Shown here in pieces: positions 18,261 to 29,524 of a stretch of DNA of 64,000 bases. The stretch is from Rhizobium sp. WYCCWR10014 (GTDB lineage: Bacteria; Pseudomonadota; Alphaproteobacteria; Rhizobiales; Rhizobiaceae): contig NZ_LXFU01000025.1 of NCBI RefSeq assembly GCF_001657485.1, positions 124,001-188,000 of the forward strand, read 5' to 3'. The position numbers and the translations under genes are program-made. Below the pieces are notes generated by a model that worked only from the letters and a program-made list of their open reading frames with translations, made no database searches and was not told where the DNA came from. The stretch's first letter is position 1, and the number at the start of each line of letters is the position of its first letter.

Positions 18261-18659
18261 TCAGGCAGCCGTGTGCTGGATCAGATCGAAAGTGTTGCCG
18301 TAGGGATCCGCAAACACCGCCACCGTGCCGTAAACCTCATGACGCGGCTCTTCCAGAAAGCGCACGCCGGCTGCCAGCATCGCGGCATGGTCGCGGGCGA
18401 AATTGTCGGTCTTCAGAAAGAAGCCGACACGCCCGCCGGTCTGATTGCCGATGGCCGCGCGCTGCGTCTCGCCTGCCGCCTGCGCCAGCAGAAAGGCCGC
18501 TCCATCCCCGCCCCTCGGCTTCACCACCACCCAGCGCTTGCCCTCCGGCTGCAGCTCGTCTTGAAGGCAATCGAAACCGAGTCCATCGCAATAAAAAGCC
18601 TTGGCCCGGTCGTAGTCGTCGACCACGAGGGTGACGAGAAAAAGAGACTGGATCACCAT
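18261..18659 (-). CDS. VOC/glyoxalase family protein
   Basis: A 132-residue vicinal-oxygen-chelate protein with two beta-alpha-beta3 units: FLVTLVVDDYDRAKAFYCDGLGF at the start, VGFFLKTDNFARDHAAML in the middle, and VAVFADPYGNTFDLIQH at the end, where the metal ligand usually sits. It could be a dioxygenase-, isomerase- or resistance-type protein; substrate unknown. The ATG at 18659 is chosen for GAGG six bases upstream, although the frame is open to 18962. It is divergent from the zinc-peptidase-like gene at 18848. Confidence 0.82.
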   Translation of the reverse strand: MVIQSLFLVTLVVDDYDRAKAFYCDGLGFDCLQDELQPEGKRWVVVKPRGGDGAAFLLAQAAGETQRAAIGNQTGGRVGFFLKTDNFARDHAAMLAAGVRFLEEPRHEVYGTVAVFADPYGNTFDLIQHTAA

Positions 18660-18847
18660 GTGCTGCCTCGCGTTTGAGATGTTTATTCCAGCTTTGAGCC
18701 GCAATTCCCCGGATTTTAAGCCGAATTGATCATTCGACTTACCTATAATTGAGTATAAAATTTCACAAAAAAGCTTTTTTTGAACCGAAAATCCTGCGCC
18801 TGGTGCCGGCGCCGTTGGGGTCGCTGGGATAGCCGATCGGAGCGACC

Positions 18848-19276
18848 ATGCAGAACGCAATTTTGCTCGCCATGGCAGGCCTTTTCGCCTTTCAATCAGC
18901 AACGGGTGCCGTCGGTCAAGACATGAAAAGGCATGGCATTCATCTTCCAAAACATCAGGCACGTCTCGCCTATACGGTCCAGACCGTCAGCGTTCGTGCC
19001 GGCTGCTTTCCAGGGCGCCTGCGAGCGGTCCTGTCGCATATTGCTGCGAAGACCGGCCGACGCCCTGTGATAACCTCGGGCCACAGGCCGCATCCCCGCC
19101 GCCATGGGTCCCTGCACGGGAAATGTCTGGCGGCCGATATCAGGATGCCCGGCCTGTCGGAGCGCACGATCATTGCCGCGGCAAGAAGCGCGCCGGGCAT
19201 CGGCGGCATCGGCAGCTATTGCAACGGCATCATTCATGTCGACGTCGGACCGCAAAGGCGATGGGTCGACTGCTGA
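18848..19276 (+). CDS. Small exported M15-type zinc peptidase homologue
   Basis: A 142-residue protein with an N-terminal export signal (ILLAMAGLFAFQSATGAVGQ). It then carries a peptidase M15-type core: H90 and D97 in GSLHGKCLAADIRM, and H130 in NGIIHVDVG, the set that holds zinc in D-Ala-D-Ala carboxypeptidase-type enzymes. Four cysteines (53, 93, 125, 142) suggest periplasmic disulfides. It is likely to act on peptidoglycan peptides, by family. The protein ends 25 bp before the convergent murJ stop. Confidence 0.75.
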   Translation: MQNAILLAMAGLFAFQSATGAVGQDMKRHGIHLPKHQARLAYTVQTVSVRAGCFPGRLRAVLSHIAAKTGRRPVITSGHRPHPRRHGSLHGKCLAADIRMPGLSERTIIAAARSAPGIGGIGSYCNGIIHVDVGPQRRWVDC

Positions 19277-19300
19277 AGCAATACCAGGAAAAGTGCGACC

Positions 19301-20881
19301 TCACCCGTCTTTTGCCGGCGCCGGCTTGCGGTTCAGATTGCGTCGGATCATGCCGAGATTTGCCCCGCCGACCAGGAAGGCGGCGGCGAAATAGATCAGC
19401 ATGGCGATTGCAATCAGCAGCCCGAGGGTGCCGATCTTGGTGAGAAGCGGCGCGCCGGAAGCAAGCCACGGCGCCCAGTAGTGCTTGAGGAAGACGATGG
19501 CCGCACCCATGACGGCCGCGGCGACGATCAGCAGCGCGGTGCGCTTTGCCAGCGCCCATTCCCATGTCAGGTGGCCACGGCGCAAAAGCGTGGCAAACAG
19601 CAGCACGGTGCTGATCCAGCCGGCCGTGGCTTCGGCAACCGCGATGCCGGGCGCGCCCATATAGGGAAAGAGGGTCAGCGCCGTGGCGCAGTTGGTCGCA
19701 ACCGCGATGGCTGAAAAACGCATCGGCGTCTTGGTGTCTTCGCGGGCATAGAAGCCGGGCTGCAGCGCCTTGATCAGGACGAAGGCCGGCAGGCCGATGC
19801 CATAAATCGCCAGGATCGAGCCGACGACGGCGGTGTTTTCCTGATGAAAGGCGCCGCGCTCGTAGAGAACGCGGATGATCTCGTCGGACAGGATCCAGAG
19901 CGCGAAGGCGGCGGGGATCGTCAGAAACAGCACGAATTCGATCGAGCGGTTCTGCAAGTTTCCGGCCTCGCGCAGGTTGCCACCCTTCAGCGCCCGGGCA
20001 AGTTCCGGCAGAAGCACCACGCCGACGGCGACGCCGACGACGCCGAGCGGCAGCTGATAGATGCGGTCGGCATATTGCAGTGCTGCGATCGCGCCGTCGC
20101 GGGAAGAGGCGATCGCCTGGCCGATCAGCTGGTTGATCTGGGTTATGCCGCCGGTCACCGCAGCCGGCACCGCCAGGATCAGCAGCCGCTTGACGTTCGG
20201 CGTCATCTTTGGAAAACGGAAGCCGATGCTCATGCCGGCCGCAAGCACGCCGACATAGACGACGGCAAGCTGCAGGACGCCGGCGGCAAGAACGCCCCAG
20301 GAGAGGTACCAGGCTGTCGCCAGCGGATCGGCGCCGGTATAGAGCGCATAAAACAGCGCCCCGATCATCACCACGTTGAGGAAGACGGGCGCGATGGCGG
20401 CCGCGAAGAAATGATGCAGCGAATTCAGCATGCCGCTCATCATCGCCGTCAGCGACATGCACATCAGATAGGGAAACATCACCGCCGCCATGCGGATCGT
20501 GATCGAGAACTTTTCGGGATCGTCGGCAAAGCCCGGCGCGATGACGAAGCGCACCAGCAGCGGCATGGCAAGCTCCATCACGATGGTGATGAGGAGCAGC
20601 ACCGAAAACAGCACGCCGAAGACTTCTTCCGAAAAGCGCTTGGCGCCATCCGTGCCATTCGCCTCGATCTCCTTGGCAAAGAGCGGCACGAAGGCGGCGT
20701 TGAAGGCGCCCTCGGCAAACAGCCGGCGGAAGAGATTCGGAAAGCGGAAGGCGGCGTAGAAGACGTCGGCCATCGGTCCGGTACCGAGGGCGGCAGCCAT
20801 CAGCGTTTCACGGGCGAAGCCGAAGATGCGGCTGCCGAGGGTAGCGCCGCCGACGGTCGCGAATTTCTTGACGAGGCTCAT
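19301..20881 (-). CDS. murJ: Lipid II flippase MurJ
   Basis: A 526-residue inner-membrane protein of the MOP superfamily, with about 14 hydrophobic helices, that flips lipid II to the periplasmic face. The start MSLVKKFATVGGATLGSRI and the segments FRFPNLFRRLFAEGAFNAAFVPLF and YADRIYQLPLGVVGVAVG are family hallmarks (the arginine-rich helix 2 is functional in MurJ). It is 24 bp downstream of glnD on the same strand, an arrangement usual in rhizobia. Confidence 0.95.
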   Translation of the reverse strand: MSLVKKFATVGGATLGSRIFGFARETLMAAALGTGPMADVFYAAFRFPNLFRRLFAEGAFNAAFVPLFAKEIEANGTDGAKRFSEEVFGVLFSVLLLITIVMELAMPLLVRFVIAPGFADDPEKFSITIRMAAVMFPYLMCMSLTAMMSGMLNSLHHFFAAAIAPVFLNVVMIGALFYALYTGADPLATAWYLSWGVLAAGVLQLAVVYVGVLAAGMSIGFRFPKMTPNVKRLLILAVPAAVTGGITQINQLIGQAIASSRDGAIAALQYADRIYQLPLGVVGVAVGVVLLPELARALKGGNLREAGNLQNRSIEFVLFLTIPAAFALWILSDEIIRVLYERGAFHQENTAVVGSILAIYGIGLPAFVLIKALQPGFYAREDTKTPMRFSAIAVATNCATALTLFPYMGAPGIAVAEATAGWISTVLLFATLLRRGHLTWEWALAKRTALLIVAAAVMGAAIVFLKHYWAPWLASGAPLLTKIGTLGLLIAIAMLIYFAAAFLVGGANLGMIRRNLNRKPAPAKDG

Positions 20882-20905
20882 GCGTTGGGGCTCATGCGTT
20901 CAGGC

Positions 20906-23812
20906 TCATATGGGGGAACCGGCCTTCTTTTCGCTGGCAGGCGGGGTCCTGGCGGTGGCCGCGGGTGCGATGATGCCGGAGGGCATGCGCTCGCGCAGCT
21001 CGTCTTCTTCCTCGGCCATGACGGCCTTCATCCGGGCGGTGATGTTGGCGCGCTTGCTGTCGCCGGAAATTTTCTGGCCGACCAGATCGGTGACGTAGAA
21101 GGTGTCGATCACCTTCTCGCCGAAGGTGGTGATGCGGGCCGACTGGATGTCGAGCGACAGATCGGACAGTACGGCGGTGATCTCCGACAGCAGTCCCGGC
21201 CGGTCGAGGCATTCGACTTCGATGACCGTGAACTTGTTCGACAGGCTGTTGGTGATGTTGACCGACGGAGGAATGACGAAGGCCTTGCTTTTCTTGCGGT
21301 TGCGCGCGCGCGTGGCGATGACCTCGGGCAGCCGCTTGCGGCCGGACAGCACGTCCTCGATCATCCGGCCGATCGTCGCGGCCCGGCGCAGTTCGTCGGC
21401 ATCGTCGGTAAATTCGCGGCTGACATGGATCGTGTCGAGCGCCCGTCCGTCCGACGTGGTGAAGATCTGCGCGTCGACGATGTTGGCCCCGGCCGCGGCA
21501 CAGGCGCCGGCAATGACGGCGAGTAGTCGCGGATGGTCGGGCGACAGCACGGTGATCTCGGTGATCGCGTGGAAACTGTCGGTGCGCACCGTGGTGGCGA
21601 GCGCCTGGCCTGCCTTATCCGCCTGACGGATGAAATGGGCGTGGCGGATCTGGTCTTCTAGCGGCACGGAGAGCAGATAGGGCTGATAGTGCAGCTTGGT
21701 ATAGGTATTGCGATCCTTCTGGCTCCAGTCGGCGAGCGCTGAATGCAGCGCCTCGGCGGCGGCATTGGCGCGCTCCTTGCGGGAGACCTCCGAAAAGCCG
21801 CCCGCGAGCAGCAGCTCGGTTTCATAATAGAGCGTGCGCAGAAGCTGGCCCTTCCAGCCGTTCCACACACCCGGACCGACGGCGCGGATATCGCAGATCG
21901 TCAGGATCAAGAGCATCTTCAGCCGGTCGAGCGATTGCACGCGGTCGGCGAAATCGGTGATGGTCTTACGGTCGGTGAGGTCACGGGTCTGCGCCACCAT
22001 CGACATGGTCAGATGTTCCTCGATCAGCCAGACGACGATTTCCGTCTGCTTCTGCGACAGGCCGAAGCGGGTGCAGAGCTTGCGGGCGACGCGGGCGCCG
22101 GCGATCGAATGATCCTCCTGGCGGCCCTTGGCGATGTCGTGGAGGAGAACGGCGACATAAAGCGCCTCGCGGTCCTCGATGCCGGGCATCAGCTTGTTGG
22201 CGAGCGGATGCAGATCCTCGGCGCGCCCCTTGTCGATCTCGGAGAGAATGTCGACGGTGCGGATCAGATGTTCGTCGACCGTATAGTGGTGATACATGTT
22301 GAACTGCATCATCGCGACGATCTTGCCGAATTCGGGGATGAAGCGGCCGAGCACGCCGGCCTCGTTCATCCGGCGCAGGATCAACGCCGGATCCCGCTTC
22401 GACGTCAGGATCGACATGAACAGCCGGTTCGCCTCGTCGTTTTCCCGCAAGGCATTGTCGATCAAGGCGAGTGAACGGGTGACGCGTTTCAGCGCGTCCG
22501 GATGGAATTCCAGCCCGTTGATGTCGGCGACGTGGAAGAGCCGGATGATGTTGACCGGATCGCGCTTGAAGACTTCGGGGTCGGCGAGCGCAATGCGGCC
22601 ACGGTCTTCGACGAATTCGATGCTGCCGGCGATCTTGCGGTTGCGATGGGTGAAGCGGCTGATGACGCCGGTGAGGCCCGGGATCGACTTCGCCTGCTGG
22701 TCTTCAAGCGCAGCACAGAGGATGCGCGTGAGATCGCCGACATCCTTGGCGACGAGGAAATAGTGCTTCATGAAGCGCTCGACGGCCGAAAGGCCCGGGC
22801 GAGTGTGATAGCCGAAGGCTTCGGCGATCTCGCGCTGGATATCGAAGGACAGACGTTCCTCGGCCTTGCCGGTCAGGAAGTGCATATGGCAGCGCACCGC
22901 CCAGAGAAAATCGTCGGCTTTCTCAAGCAGGCGGTATTCGTGCTTGGAGAGCACCCCGAGCTTGACCAGCTCCGCCTGGTCGCGCACGTGGTAATAATAT
23001 TTCGAGATCCAGAACAGCGTGTGCAGATCGCGAAGCCCGCCCTTGCCTTCCTTGACGTTCGGTTCGACGAGATAACGCGTGTCGCCCGCCTTGCGGTGGC
23101 GCTCGTCGCGCTCGGCAAGCTTGGCGGCGATGAATTCGGGACCGGTGCCGGTGACGATCTCCTTGTCGAAGCGGGTCTCGAGCTCGGTTTCCAGCCGCTG
23201 CAGGCCGCAGATGTAGCGCATCTCCAGGATGGCGGTGCGGATCGTCATGTCGGACTTGGAAAGCGCGATGCATTCCTCCACCGTGCGGGTGGCATGACCG
23301 ACCTTGAAACCCATGTCCCAGAGCACATAGAGCATGAATTCGACCGCCTTGTGCGTCTCTTCCGCCGGCCTCGGCAGGAAGAGGAACAGCAGGTCGATAT
23401 CGGAGCCCGGCGCCAGCGTGTCGCGGCCGTAGCCGCCGACGGCGGTGACCGCGAACTTGTCCTTCTGCTGCGGAAAGATATGGGCGGTGGCGAAATTGTA
23501 GAGGACGGTAGTGATCTGGTCCTGCAGCCAGGAAATCCGGTAGGCGCAATTGAGTCCGCCGCCGTCCGCCATCAGTGCGGCGCGCGCCTTCTGCCGGCCT
23601 TCGGTGCTTGCCTTCTTCAGCACCGCAAGAAGATCGGCGCGCAGGACGTCGGGCCGGTTCCTGTTGGCCTCGGCAACGGCGTCACACTGCTTCTGCAAGA
23701 GCTCGACGTCGAGGATATTGGAGAAATCGAGGTCGCGCATCGCTGTCGCCGGGGCGGTTTCCTGTTCATGCCGGACTGCCGGTTCACGGCCTGCCGCTTG
23801 TTTCGTCTGCAT
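20906..23812 (-). CDS. glnD: PII uridylyltransferase / uridylyl-removing enzyme
   Basis: A 968-residue nitrogen sensor that uridylylates PII proteins when glutamine is low and removes the groups when it is high. The nucleotidyltransferase site is [20 protein letters not shown], the HD hydrolase site is [18 protein letters not shown], and two C-terminal ACT domains start near [16 protein letters not shown] and [19 protein letters not shown]. The start at 23812 has AAAGGGG nine bases upstream. It should feed into the NtrBC and sigma-54 system whose rpoN gene is also in the window. Confidence 0.95.
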   Translation of the reverse strand: MQTKQAAGREPAVRHEQETAPATAMRDLDFSNILDVELLQKQCDAVAEANRNRPDVLRADLLAVLKKASTEGRQKARAALMADGGGLNCAYRISWLQDQITTVLYNFATAHIFPQQKDKFAVTAVGGYGRDTLAPGSDIDLLFLFLPRPAEETHKAVEFMLYVLWDMGFKVGHATRTVEECIALSKSDMTIRTAILEMRYICGLQRLETELETRFDKEIVTGTGPEFIAAKLAERDERHRKAGDTRYLVEPNVKEGKGGLRDLHTLFWISKYYYHVRDQAELVKLGVLSKHEYRLLEKADDFLWAVRCHMHFLTGKAEERLSFDIQREIAEAFGYHTRPGLSAVERFMKHYFLVAKDVGDLTRILCAALEDQQAKSIPGLTGVISRFTHRNRKIAGSIEFVEDRGRIALADPEVFKRDPVNIIRLFHVADINGLEFHPDALKRVTRSLALIDNALRENDEANRLFMSILTSKRDPALILRRMNEAGVLGRFIPEFGKIVAMMQFNMYHHYTVDEHLIRTVDILSEIDKGRAEDLHPLANKLMPGIEDREALYVAVLLHDIAKGRQEDHSIAGARVARKLCTRFGLSQKQTEIVVWLIEEHLTMSMVAQTRDLTDRKTITDFADRVQSLDRLKMLLILTICDIRAVGPGVWNGWKGQLLRTLYYETELLLAGGFSEVSRKERANAAAEALHSALADWSQKDRNTYTKLHYQPYLLSVPLEDQIRHAHFIRQADKAGQALATTVRTDSFHAITEITVLSPDHPRLLAVIAGACAAAGANIVDAQIFTTSDGRALDTIHVSREFTDDADELRRAATIGRMIEDVLSGRKRLPEVIATRARNRKKSKAFVIPPSVNITNSLSNKFTVIEVECLDRPGLLSEITAVLSDLSLDIQSARITTFGEKVIDTFYVTDLVGQKISGDSKRANITARMKAVMAEEEDELRERMPSGIIAPAATARTPPASEKKAGSPI

Positions 23813-23945
23813 GCGCTATAGCCCCTTTGCCCTGCGATTGACACGGGCTTTCATACTGCAAGAACCTTTAAATTTGGCGAAATGGTGTTGGTTCGTCGCA
23901 AGAAGCGAGAGCGCTTCGACGCAAGGCGCCGGCTTTCCCGAATCC

Positions 23946-24221
23946 TCAGCCGGCGGCCCGCGCATTCAGCAAATGCAGCACCTGCCGTGTCTCGCGCATG
24001 ATCTCCTCGAGCGCCTGCCTGTCGCATTCGCGGTAGCCGGCCTTGGCGATCGAGGTTCCGAGCTCTGAGATCACAGCGCAGCAGCGGGTGATTTTCAGCA
24101 TGCCGATCGGCGAAGTCCAGCCGCGGGCATTGCGGTCCTTATCGGCGCGCCGCATCGTATCGAGCATGGAACAGATGAGCGAGAGGCGTTCGGTTTCGCG
24201 AACCAGTTTTTCCATGAACAT
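23946..24221 (-). CDS. Small conserved helical protein between mutS and glnD
   Basis: A 91-residue protein, mostly helical and rich in Arg, Glu and Leu, with four cysteines (CSML, TRCCAV, RECDRQ). I do not recognise a family. Coding support is good: GGAG overlaps the mutS stop nine bases before the ATG, so translation is probably coupled to mutS. It is followed by a 130 bp gap to glnD. Its function is unknown; being placed after mutS does not by itself imply a repair role. Confidence 0.65.
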   Translation of the reverse strand: MFMEKLVRETERLSLICSMLDTMRRADKDRNARGWTSPIGMLKITRCCAVISELGTSIAKAGYRECDRQALEEIMRETRQVLHLLNARAAG

Positions 24222-24233
24222 GGCGCGCCGCTC

Positions 24234-26960
24234 CTATTTCAGCTTCTTCTTGAGGTCGTAAAGCGCATCCATTGCCTCGCGCGGCGTCATGTCGTCAAGG
24301 CTCATCGCCTTCAGCGCCTCCTCGACCTTGGAGGCCCCGCGGGCGGTTTCCTCGCGGCGCACCGCCACCTGGAAGAGCGGCAGGTCGTCGATCAGCTGGC
24401 TCGCCGGGTTCTTGCGGTCGGCATCTTCCAGACGGGTGAGCACGTCGCGGGCCCGCGCCACGACCGAGGCCGGAAGCCCGGCAAGGCGCGCGACCTGGAT
24501 GCCATAGGAGCGGTCTGCCGCACCCGGCCCGACCTCATGCAGGAAAATGACGTCGCCGTCCCATTCCTTGACGCGCATCGTCGCGTTCGATAGCCGGCCA
24601 AGCTTTTCCGAAAGCACGGTCAGCTCGTGGAAATGCGTGGCGAAGAGGCCGCGGCAGCGGTTGGCCTCATGCAGGTGCTCGACGGCGGCCCAGGCGATCG
24701 ACAGGCCGTCGAAGGTGGCTGTGCCGCGACCGATCTCGTCGAGGATGACGAGGGAACGGTCGCTCGCCTGGTTGAGGATCGCCGCCGTTTCCACCATCTC
24801 GACCATGAAGGTCGAACGTCCGCGCGCCAGGTCGTCGGAGGCGCCGACGCGCGAGAAAAGCCGGTCGACGATGCCGATATGGGCCGATGTCGCCGGCACG
24901 AAGGAGCCCATCTGCGCTAGGATTGATATCAGCGCATTTTGGCGCAGGAAGGTCGACTTGCCGCCCATGTTCGGGCCGGTCAGCAGCCAGATCGCGCCGT
25001 CCCGCTCGCCGGTCCTCGGCGAGAGATCGCAATGATTGGCGACGAAGGGGCCGCCGGCCTGCCGCCGCAGCGCCTGCTCGACGACTGGATGGCGGCCGCC
25101 CTCGATGGCAAACATCTTCGAACCGTCGACCTGCGGGCGGCAATAGGCCTGCTCTTCGGCGAGAAGCGCCAGGCCGGCGGCGACGTCGATGACGGCAAGC
25201 GCCCGGGCGCCCGACTTGATCGCCTCGGCTTCCGCAACGACGGCGGCCGTCATCCTGTCGAAGGCTTCGAGTTCGATGGTCAGCGCCTGGTCGGCGGCAT
25301 TGGCGATGCGGCTTTCGAGGTCGGCAAGTTCGGTCGTGGTGAAGCGCATCGCGTTCGCCATCGTCTGACGGTGGATGAAGCGGGCCTTCGCATCCGCCGT
25401 CTCCGTCATCGGCAAGGCATTGCCGGCGGTGACTTCGATGAAATAACCGAGGACGTTGTTGTGCTTGATCTTCAGCGACCGGATGCCGGTCTCCTCGGCA
25501 TATTGCAATTGGAGGCCGGCGATGACGCGACGCGACTGGTCGCGCAGTGCCCGGACCTCGTCGAGCTCGGCGCTGGCGCCGTCGCGCAGGAAGCCGCCAT
25601 CGCGTTTCAACAGCGGCAATTCGTCGGCAAGCGTTTCGGCAAGCAGCGTCTCCAGGGCCGTGGGAAGGGCCTGCAGCCCGGACAGTGCCTGGCCGAGCTC
25701 TTCGGGCAGCATCGCCTTGCCGAGCATGGCCGCAACTCCGCCCGCCGCTTCCAGGCCTTGGCGGATCGCCCAGAGATCGCGCGGGCCGCCGCGGTCGAGC
25801 GCCAGGCGTGACAGCGCGCGCGGCATGTCGGGCACATGTTTCAGCGTGTCGCGCAGATTGCCGCAGAGCAGGGGTTCGTCGATCAGGAAGCCGATCGAAT
25901 CGAGCCGCGCATTGATGCGGGCGGGGTCGGTCAGCGGCGACATCAGCCGCTCGGCAAGAAGCCTGGCGCCACCGCCGGTGACGGTGCGATCGATCGCCTT
26001 CAAGAGCGAACCGTTGCGATCGCCGGAGAGCGTGCGGGCAAGTTCGAGATTGGCGCGGGTGGCGGGGTCGATGAACAGCGTCGAAGCTGCACTTTCCCGT
26101 TCCGGCTTTCCAAGCGGCGGACGCTCGGCAATCTGCGTCTTTTCGACATAGGCGACTGCGGCCGCGGCTGCTGCCAGCTCGGCGCGCGAGAATGTGCCGA
26201 AGCCGTCGAGCGTCGCGACGCCGAAATACCGCGCGATCCGGCCTTCGGCGCTGGCGCTATCGAAGAGCACGGAAGGCTGCGGCACGGCTGTCCGGCCGAG
26301 CACGTCGAAGACCGGCTTGAGTTCGGGATCGTGGAAGATCGTGTCGGGCAGGATGAGTTCGCGCGGATCGATGCGCAGGATATCGGCAAGCAGCCGTGAA
26401 GCTTCGGTCTCGGCAAGCCGGAAGACGCCTGTGGAAATATCGATCCAGGCAAGCGCCAGCAAGGCCTCGCCGCTGGCGCGAATGCGGGTCAGCGCCATCA
26501 GATAGTTGGATTCCGAGGGCGAAAGCAGCTTTTCCTCGGTGATCGTGCCGGGAGTGACGAGGCGGACGACGTCACGCTTGACGACCGATTTCGCGCCGCG
26601 TTTCTTGGCTTCGGCCGGATCCTCGATCTGCTCGCAGACGGCGACGCGGAAGCCGAGCGAAATCAGTTTCTGCAGATAATCGTCGGCCGCATGCACCGGA
26701 ACGCCGCACATCGGGATATCCTGGCCCATGTGCTGGCCGCGCTTCGTCAGCGTGATGCCGAGCGCGCGTGAAGCCTCCAGCGCATCCTCGAAGAACAGCT
26801 CGTAGAAATCGCCCATGCGATAGAACAGAAGCGAACCGGGATTGTTCGCCTTGATCTCGATAAATTGCTCCATCATCGGCGTCGCCGAGGCACGGCTTTC
26901 CGCCGTGGCGAGCTCGGCAGCCGAAAAGGCGTCATTCCCTGTGTCTATTCGTGCGTTCAC
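24234..26960 (-). CDS. mutS: DNA mismatch repair protein MutS
   Basis: A 908-residue mismatch sensor ATPase. The mismatch-wedging Phe-x-Glu is in [14 protein letters not shown] near residue 50. Walker A is [16 protein letters not shown], Walker B is [17 protein letters not shown], and the C-terminal helix-turn-helix/dimer region ends the protein. The start appears to be GTG at 26960; its ribosome binding site is weak, and the first 28 residues before [10 protein letters not shown] are a variable lead. It is divergent from the malic enzyme gene with 113 bp between. mutL is not in the window. Confidence 0.95.
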   Translation of the reverse strand: MNARIDTGNDAFSAAELATAESRASATPMMEQFIEIKANNPGSLLFYRMGDFYELFFEDALEASRALGITLTKRGQHMGQDIPMCGVPVHAADDYLQKLISLGFRVAVCEQIEDPAEAKKRGAKSVVKRDVVRLVTPGTITEEKLLSPSESNYLMALTRIRASGEALLALAWIDISTGVFRLAETEASRLLADILRIDPRELILPDTIFHDPELKPVFDVLGRTAVPQPSVLFDSASAEGRIARYFGVATLDGFGTFSRAELAAAAAAVAYVEKTQIAERPPLGKPERESAASTLFIDPATRANLELARTLSGDRNGSLLKAIDRTVTGGGARLLAERLMSPLTDPARINARLDSIGFLIDEPLLCGNLRDTLKHVPDMPRALSRLALDRGGPRDLWAIRQGLEAAGGVAAMLGKAMLPEELGQALSGLQALPTALETLLAETLADELPLLKRDGGFLRDGASAELDEVRALRDQSRRVIAGLQLQYAEETGIRSLKIKHNNVLGYFIEVTAGNALPMTETADAKARFIHRQTMANAMRFTTTELADLESRIANAADQALTIELEAFDRMTAAVVAEAEAIKSGARALAVIDVAAGLALLAEEQAYCRPQVDGSKMFAIEGGRHPVVEQALRRQAGGPFVANHCDLSPRTGERDGAIWLLTGPNMGGKSTFLRQNALISILAQMGSFVPATSAHIGIVDRLFSRVGASDDLARGRSTFMVEMVETAAILNQASDRSLVILDEIGRGTATFDGLSIAWAAVEHLHEANRCRGLFATHFHELTVLSEKLGRLSNATMRVKEWDGDVIFLHEVGPGAADRSYGIQVARLAGLPASVVARARDVLTRLEDADRKNPASQLIDDLPLFQVAVRREETARGASKVEEALKAMSLDDMTPREAMDALYDLKKKLK

Positions 26961-27073
26961 GGAGGTGGAGTTTTTCCCAAAAAAACAGGTGCCAACCCTA
27001 TCCGCGCGCCGCTATAGATGACAACAGCATTTGAGGAAGAGCAAAGCGTCGCCCACAGGACGTTGGAGGATTT

Positions 27074-29356
27074 ATGCCCGATATCGATAAGAAGGACCGG
27101 CCGGTGACCTCGGTTACCGACCAGGAGGCGCTCGAATTTCACGCAATGGGCCGGCCCGGCAAGCTGGAGATCAACCCGACCAAGCCGATGGCGACGCAGC
27201 GCGACCTCTCTCTCGCCTATTCGCCGGGTGTTGCCGTACCCGTGAAGGCGATCGCCGCCGATCCGCAGACGGCCTACGATTATACGGCGCGCGGCAATAT
27301 GGTTGCCGTCATTTCCAACGGCACGGCGATCCTCGGCCTCGGCAATCTCGGCGCACTGGCGTCCAAGCCCGTCATGGAAGGCAAGGCGGTGCTGTTCAAA
27401 CGCTTCGCCGATGTCGATTCCATCGACCTCGAGATCGATACGGAAAATGTCGACGAGTTCATCAACTGCGTGCGCTTCCTCGGTCCTTCCTTCGGCGGCA
27501 TCAACCTCGAGGATATCAAGGCGCCGGATTGTTTCGTCATCGAAAGCCGGCTGCGCGAGCTGATGGACATTCCGGTGTTCCACGACGACCAGCATGGAAC
27601 GGCGATCATCGCCGCCGCCGGCCTGATCAACGCGCTGGAGCTGACCGGCCGCGACCTGAAGACGACGAAACTCGTCTGCAACGGTGCGGGTGCTGCGGCG
27701 ATCGCCTGCGTCGAACTCATCAAGGCGATGGGTTTTGCGCCTGAGAACGTCATCCTCTGCGACACCAAGGGCGTCATCTACCAGGGCCGCACCGAGGGCA
27801 TGAACCAGTGGAAATCCGCGCATGCGGCAAAGACCGACACGCGCACGCTGGAAGAGGCGATGAAAGGCGCGGACGTCGTTTTCGGACTGTCGCAGAAGGG
27901 CGCGTTTTCGGCCAAGATGATCCGCTCGATGGCGGAGCGGCCGATCATCTTCGCCATGGCCAATCCCGATCCCGAGATTACGCCGGAAGAGGTTGCCCGC
28001 ATCCGTGACGACGCCATCATGGCGACCGGCCGTTCGGACTATCCGAACCAGGTCAACAACGTCCTCGGCTTTCCCTATATCTTCCGCGGCGCTCTCGATG
28101 TGCGTGCCTCCACAATCAACGATGCGATGAAAATCGCCGCTGTCAACGCGCTGGCAAACCTTGCCCGTGAGGACGTGCCGGATGACGTGGCCGCCGCCTA
28201 TCAGGGCAACCGGCCGCGTTTCGGCGCGCAATACATCATCCCCGTTCCCTTCGATCCCAGGCTGATCTCGGCGATCCCGGTCGCGGTCGCGCAAGCCGCG
28301 ATCGAAAGCGGCGTCGCCCGCAAGGTGATCACCGACATGGCCGGTTATGCCCGCGAGCTTTCGGCGCGCCGCGATCCGATCGCCTCGACGCTCGCCAGCC
28401 TTTACGAGCGCGTCCGCCGCCGTCCGAAGCGCATCGTCTTTGCCGAGGCCGAGGAAGAACAGGTCCTGCGTGCGGCGATGTCCTATGCCAACCAGCAGCT
28501 CGGCACCGCCATCCTGCTCGGCCGCGAGGACCTGATTCGGGCGACGGCGGAACGCGCCGGCATCGATCTCAACCGGCCGGGCCTCGAAATCGTCAATGCC
28601 CGGCTTTCGACCCGGGTCGAGGCCTATATCGACTATCTCTATGCCCGGCTGCAGCGGCACGGTTATCTCCACCGCGACGCCCAGCGGCTGATCCATAACG
28701 ACCGCAACCACTTCGCCGCCACCATGGTGGCGCTTGGTGACGCCGACGGCATGGTGACGGGCATCACCCGAAACTATTCGACGGCGCTCGAAGATGTGCG
28801 CCGCTGCATCGACGAGAAGCCAGGCCACCGCGTCATCGGCGTGTCGCTGGCGCTCTGCCGCGGTCGCACGGTCTTCGTTGCCGATACGGCGGTGCACGAC
28901 ATGCCGACGGCCGAACAGCTTGCCGATATCGCCGAAGAGGCCGCCGGTCTTGCGCGGCGCATGGGTTATCCGCCGCGTGTCGCCATGCTGGCCTATTCCA
29001 CCTTCGGCCATCCTTCGGGCGAACGCTCCGAGCGTGTGCGCGAGGCGGTAAAGATCCTCGACAAACGCCGCGTCGATTTCGAATATGACGGCGAGATGGC
29101 CGCCGACGTCGCTCTGAACCGTAAGGTGATGGAGCAATATCCCTTCTGCCGCCTCTCCGGCCCGGCCAACGTCCTCGTCATGCCGGCCTTCCACTCGGCC
29201 TCGATCTCGACCAAGATGCTGCAGGAGCTCGGCGGCTCCACGGTGATCGGCCCGATCCTTGTCGGCCTCGACAAGCCGGTGCAGATCACCTCGATGGGCG
29301 CCAAGGACAGCGACATCGTCAACATGGCGGCGATCGCCGCCTACGGGGCTGGTTAG
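27074..29356 (+). CDS. tme: NADP-type malic enzyme with phosphotransacetylase-like domain
   Basis: A 760-residue protein decarboxylating malate to pyruvate. The malic enzyme part (about 1-430) shows LAYSPGVAVP, FHDDQHGTAII and the nucleotide fold KLVCNGAGAAAIACVEL. The C-terminal part (about 430-760) resembles phosphotransacetylase (RIVFAEAEEEQVLRAA, NVLVMPAFHSASISTKML) but is thought to be regulatory, responding to acetyl-CoA. Rhizobia have two such enzymes, Dme and Tme; the neighbours mutS and olsB point to Tme (NADP-linked). GGAGG lies five bases before the ATG. Confidence 0.85.
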   Translation: MPDIDKKDRPVTSVTDQEALEFHAMGRPGKLEINPTKPMATQRDLSLAYSPGVAVPVKAIAADPQTAYDYTARGNMVAVISNGTAILGLGNLGALASKPVMEGKAVLFKRFADVDSIDLEIDTENVDEFINCVRFLGPSFGGINLEDIKAPDCFVIESRLRELMDIPVFHDDQHGTAIIAAAGLINALELTGRDLKTTKLVCNGAGAAAIACVELIKAMGFAPENVILCDTKGVIYQGRTEGMNQWKSAHAAKTDTRTLEEAMKGADVVFGLSQKGAFSAKMIRSMAERPIIFAMANPDPEITPEEVARIRDDAIMATGRSDYPNQVNNVLGFPYIFRGALDVRASTINDAMKIAAVNALANLAREDVPDDVAAAYQGNRPRFGAQYIIPVPFDPRLISAIPVAVAQAAIESGVARKVITDMAGYARELSARRDPIASTLASLYERVRRRPKRIVFAEAEEEQVLRAAMSYANQQLGTAILLGREDLIRATAERAGIDLNRPGLEIVNARLSTRVEAYIDYLYARLQRHGYLHRDAQRLIHNDRNHFAATMVALGDADGMVTGITRNYSTALEDVRRCIDEKPGHRVIGVSLALCRGRTVFVADTAVHDMPTAEQLADIAEEAAGLARRMGYPPRVAMLAYSTFGHPSGERSERVREAVKILDKRRVDFEYDGEMAADVALNRKVMEQYPFCRLSGPANVLVMPAFHSASISTKMLQELGGSTVIGPILVGLDKPVQITSMGAKDSDIVNMAAIAAYGAG

Positions 29357-29390
29357 TAAACTCGCCCGCGCAGATGACATGGCATTCCGT

Positions 29391-29426
29391 GCCCGGCCGA
29401 CAGCGTCGGCCGGGCACAGCGTTTTT
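29391..29426 (+). terminator. Rho-independent terminator of the malic enzyme gene
   Basis: An 11-bp perfect stem, GCCCGGCCGAC (29391-29401) with GTCGGCCGGGC (29405-29415), closes a three-base loop. A run of five T follows at about 29422-29426, after a six-base gap. Confidence 0.8.
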
Positions 29427-29524
29427 GTTGATTATCCTTACCCGGCTTCGCATAAGCTGCGATTTACGCTAAGCTGCTGATAATGAACTGATTCGACGGG
29501 AATTTTGCTTCTTGCGAAATCCAG

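Noticed and set aside
19844-21526. A 560-codon plus-strand frame across murJ and glnD
   Set aside because: Antisense to two core genes, very rich in Gly/Asp/Arg/His without domains; shadow frame.
26957-29380. An open frame of 807 codons on the minus strand opposite the malic enzyme gene
   Set aside because: It mirrors the codon pattern of the highly GC-rich real gene, has His/Asp/Arg-rich composition and no recognisable domain. Its presence is explained by third-position GC bias.
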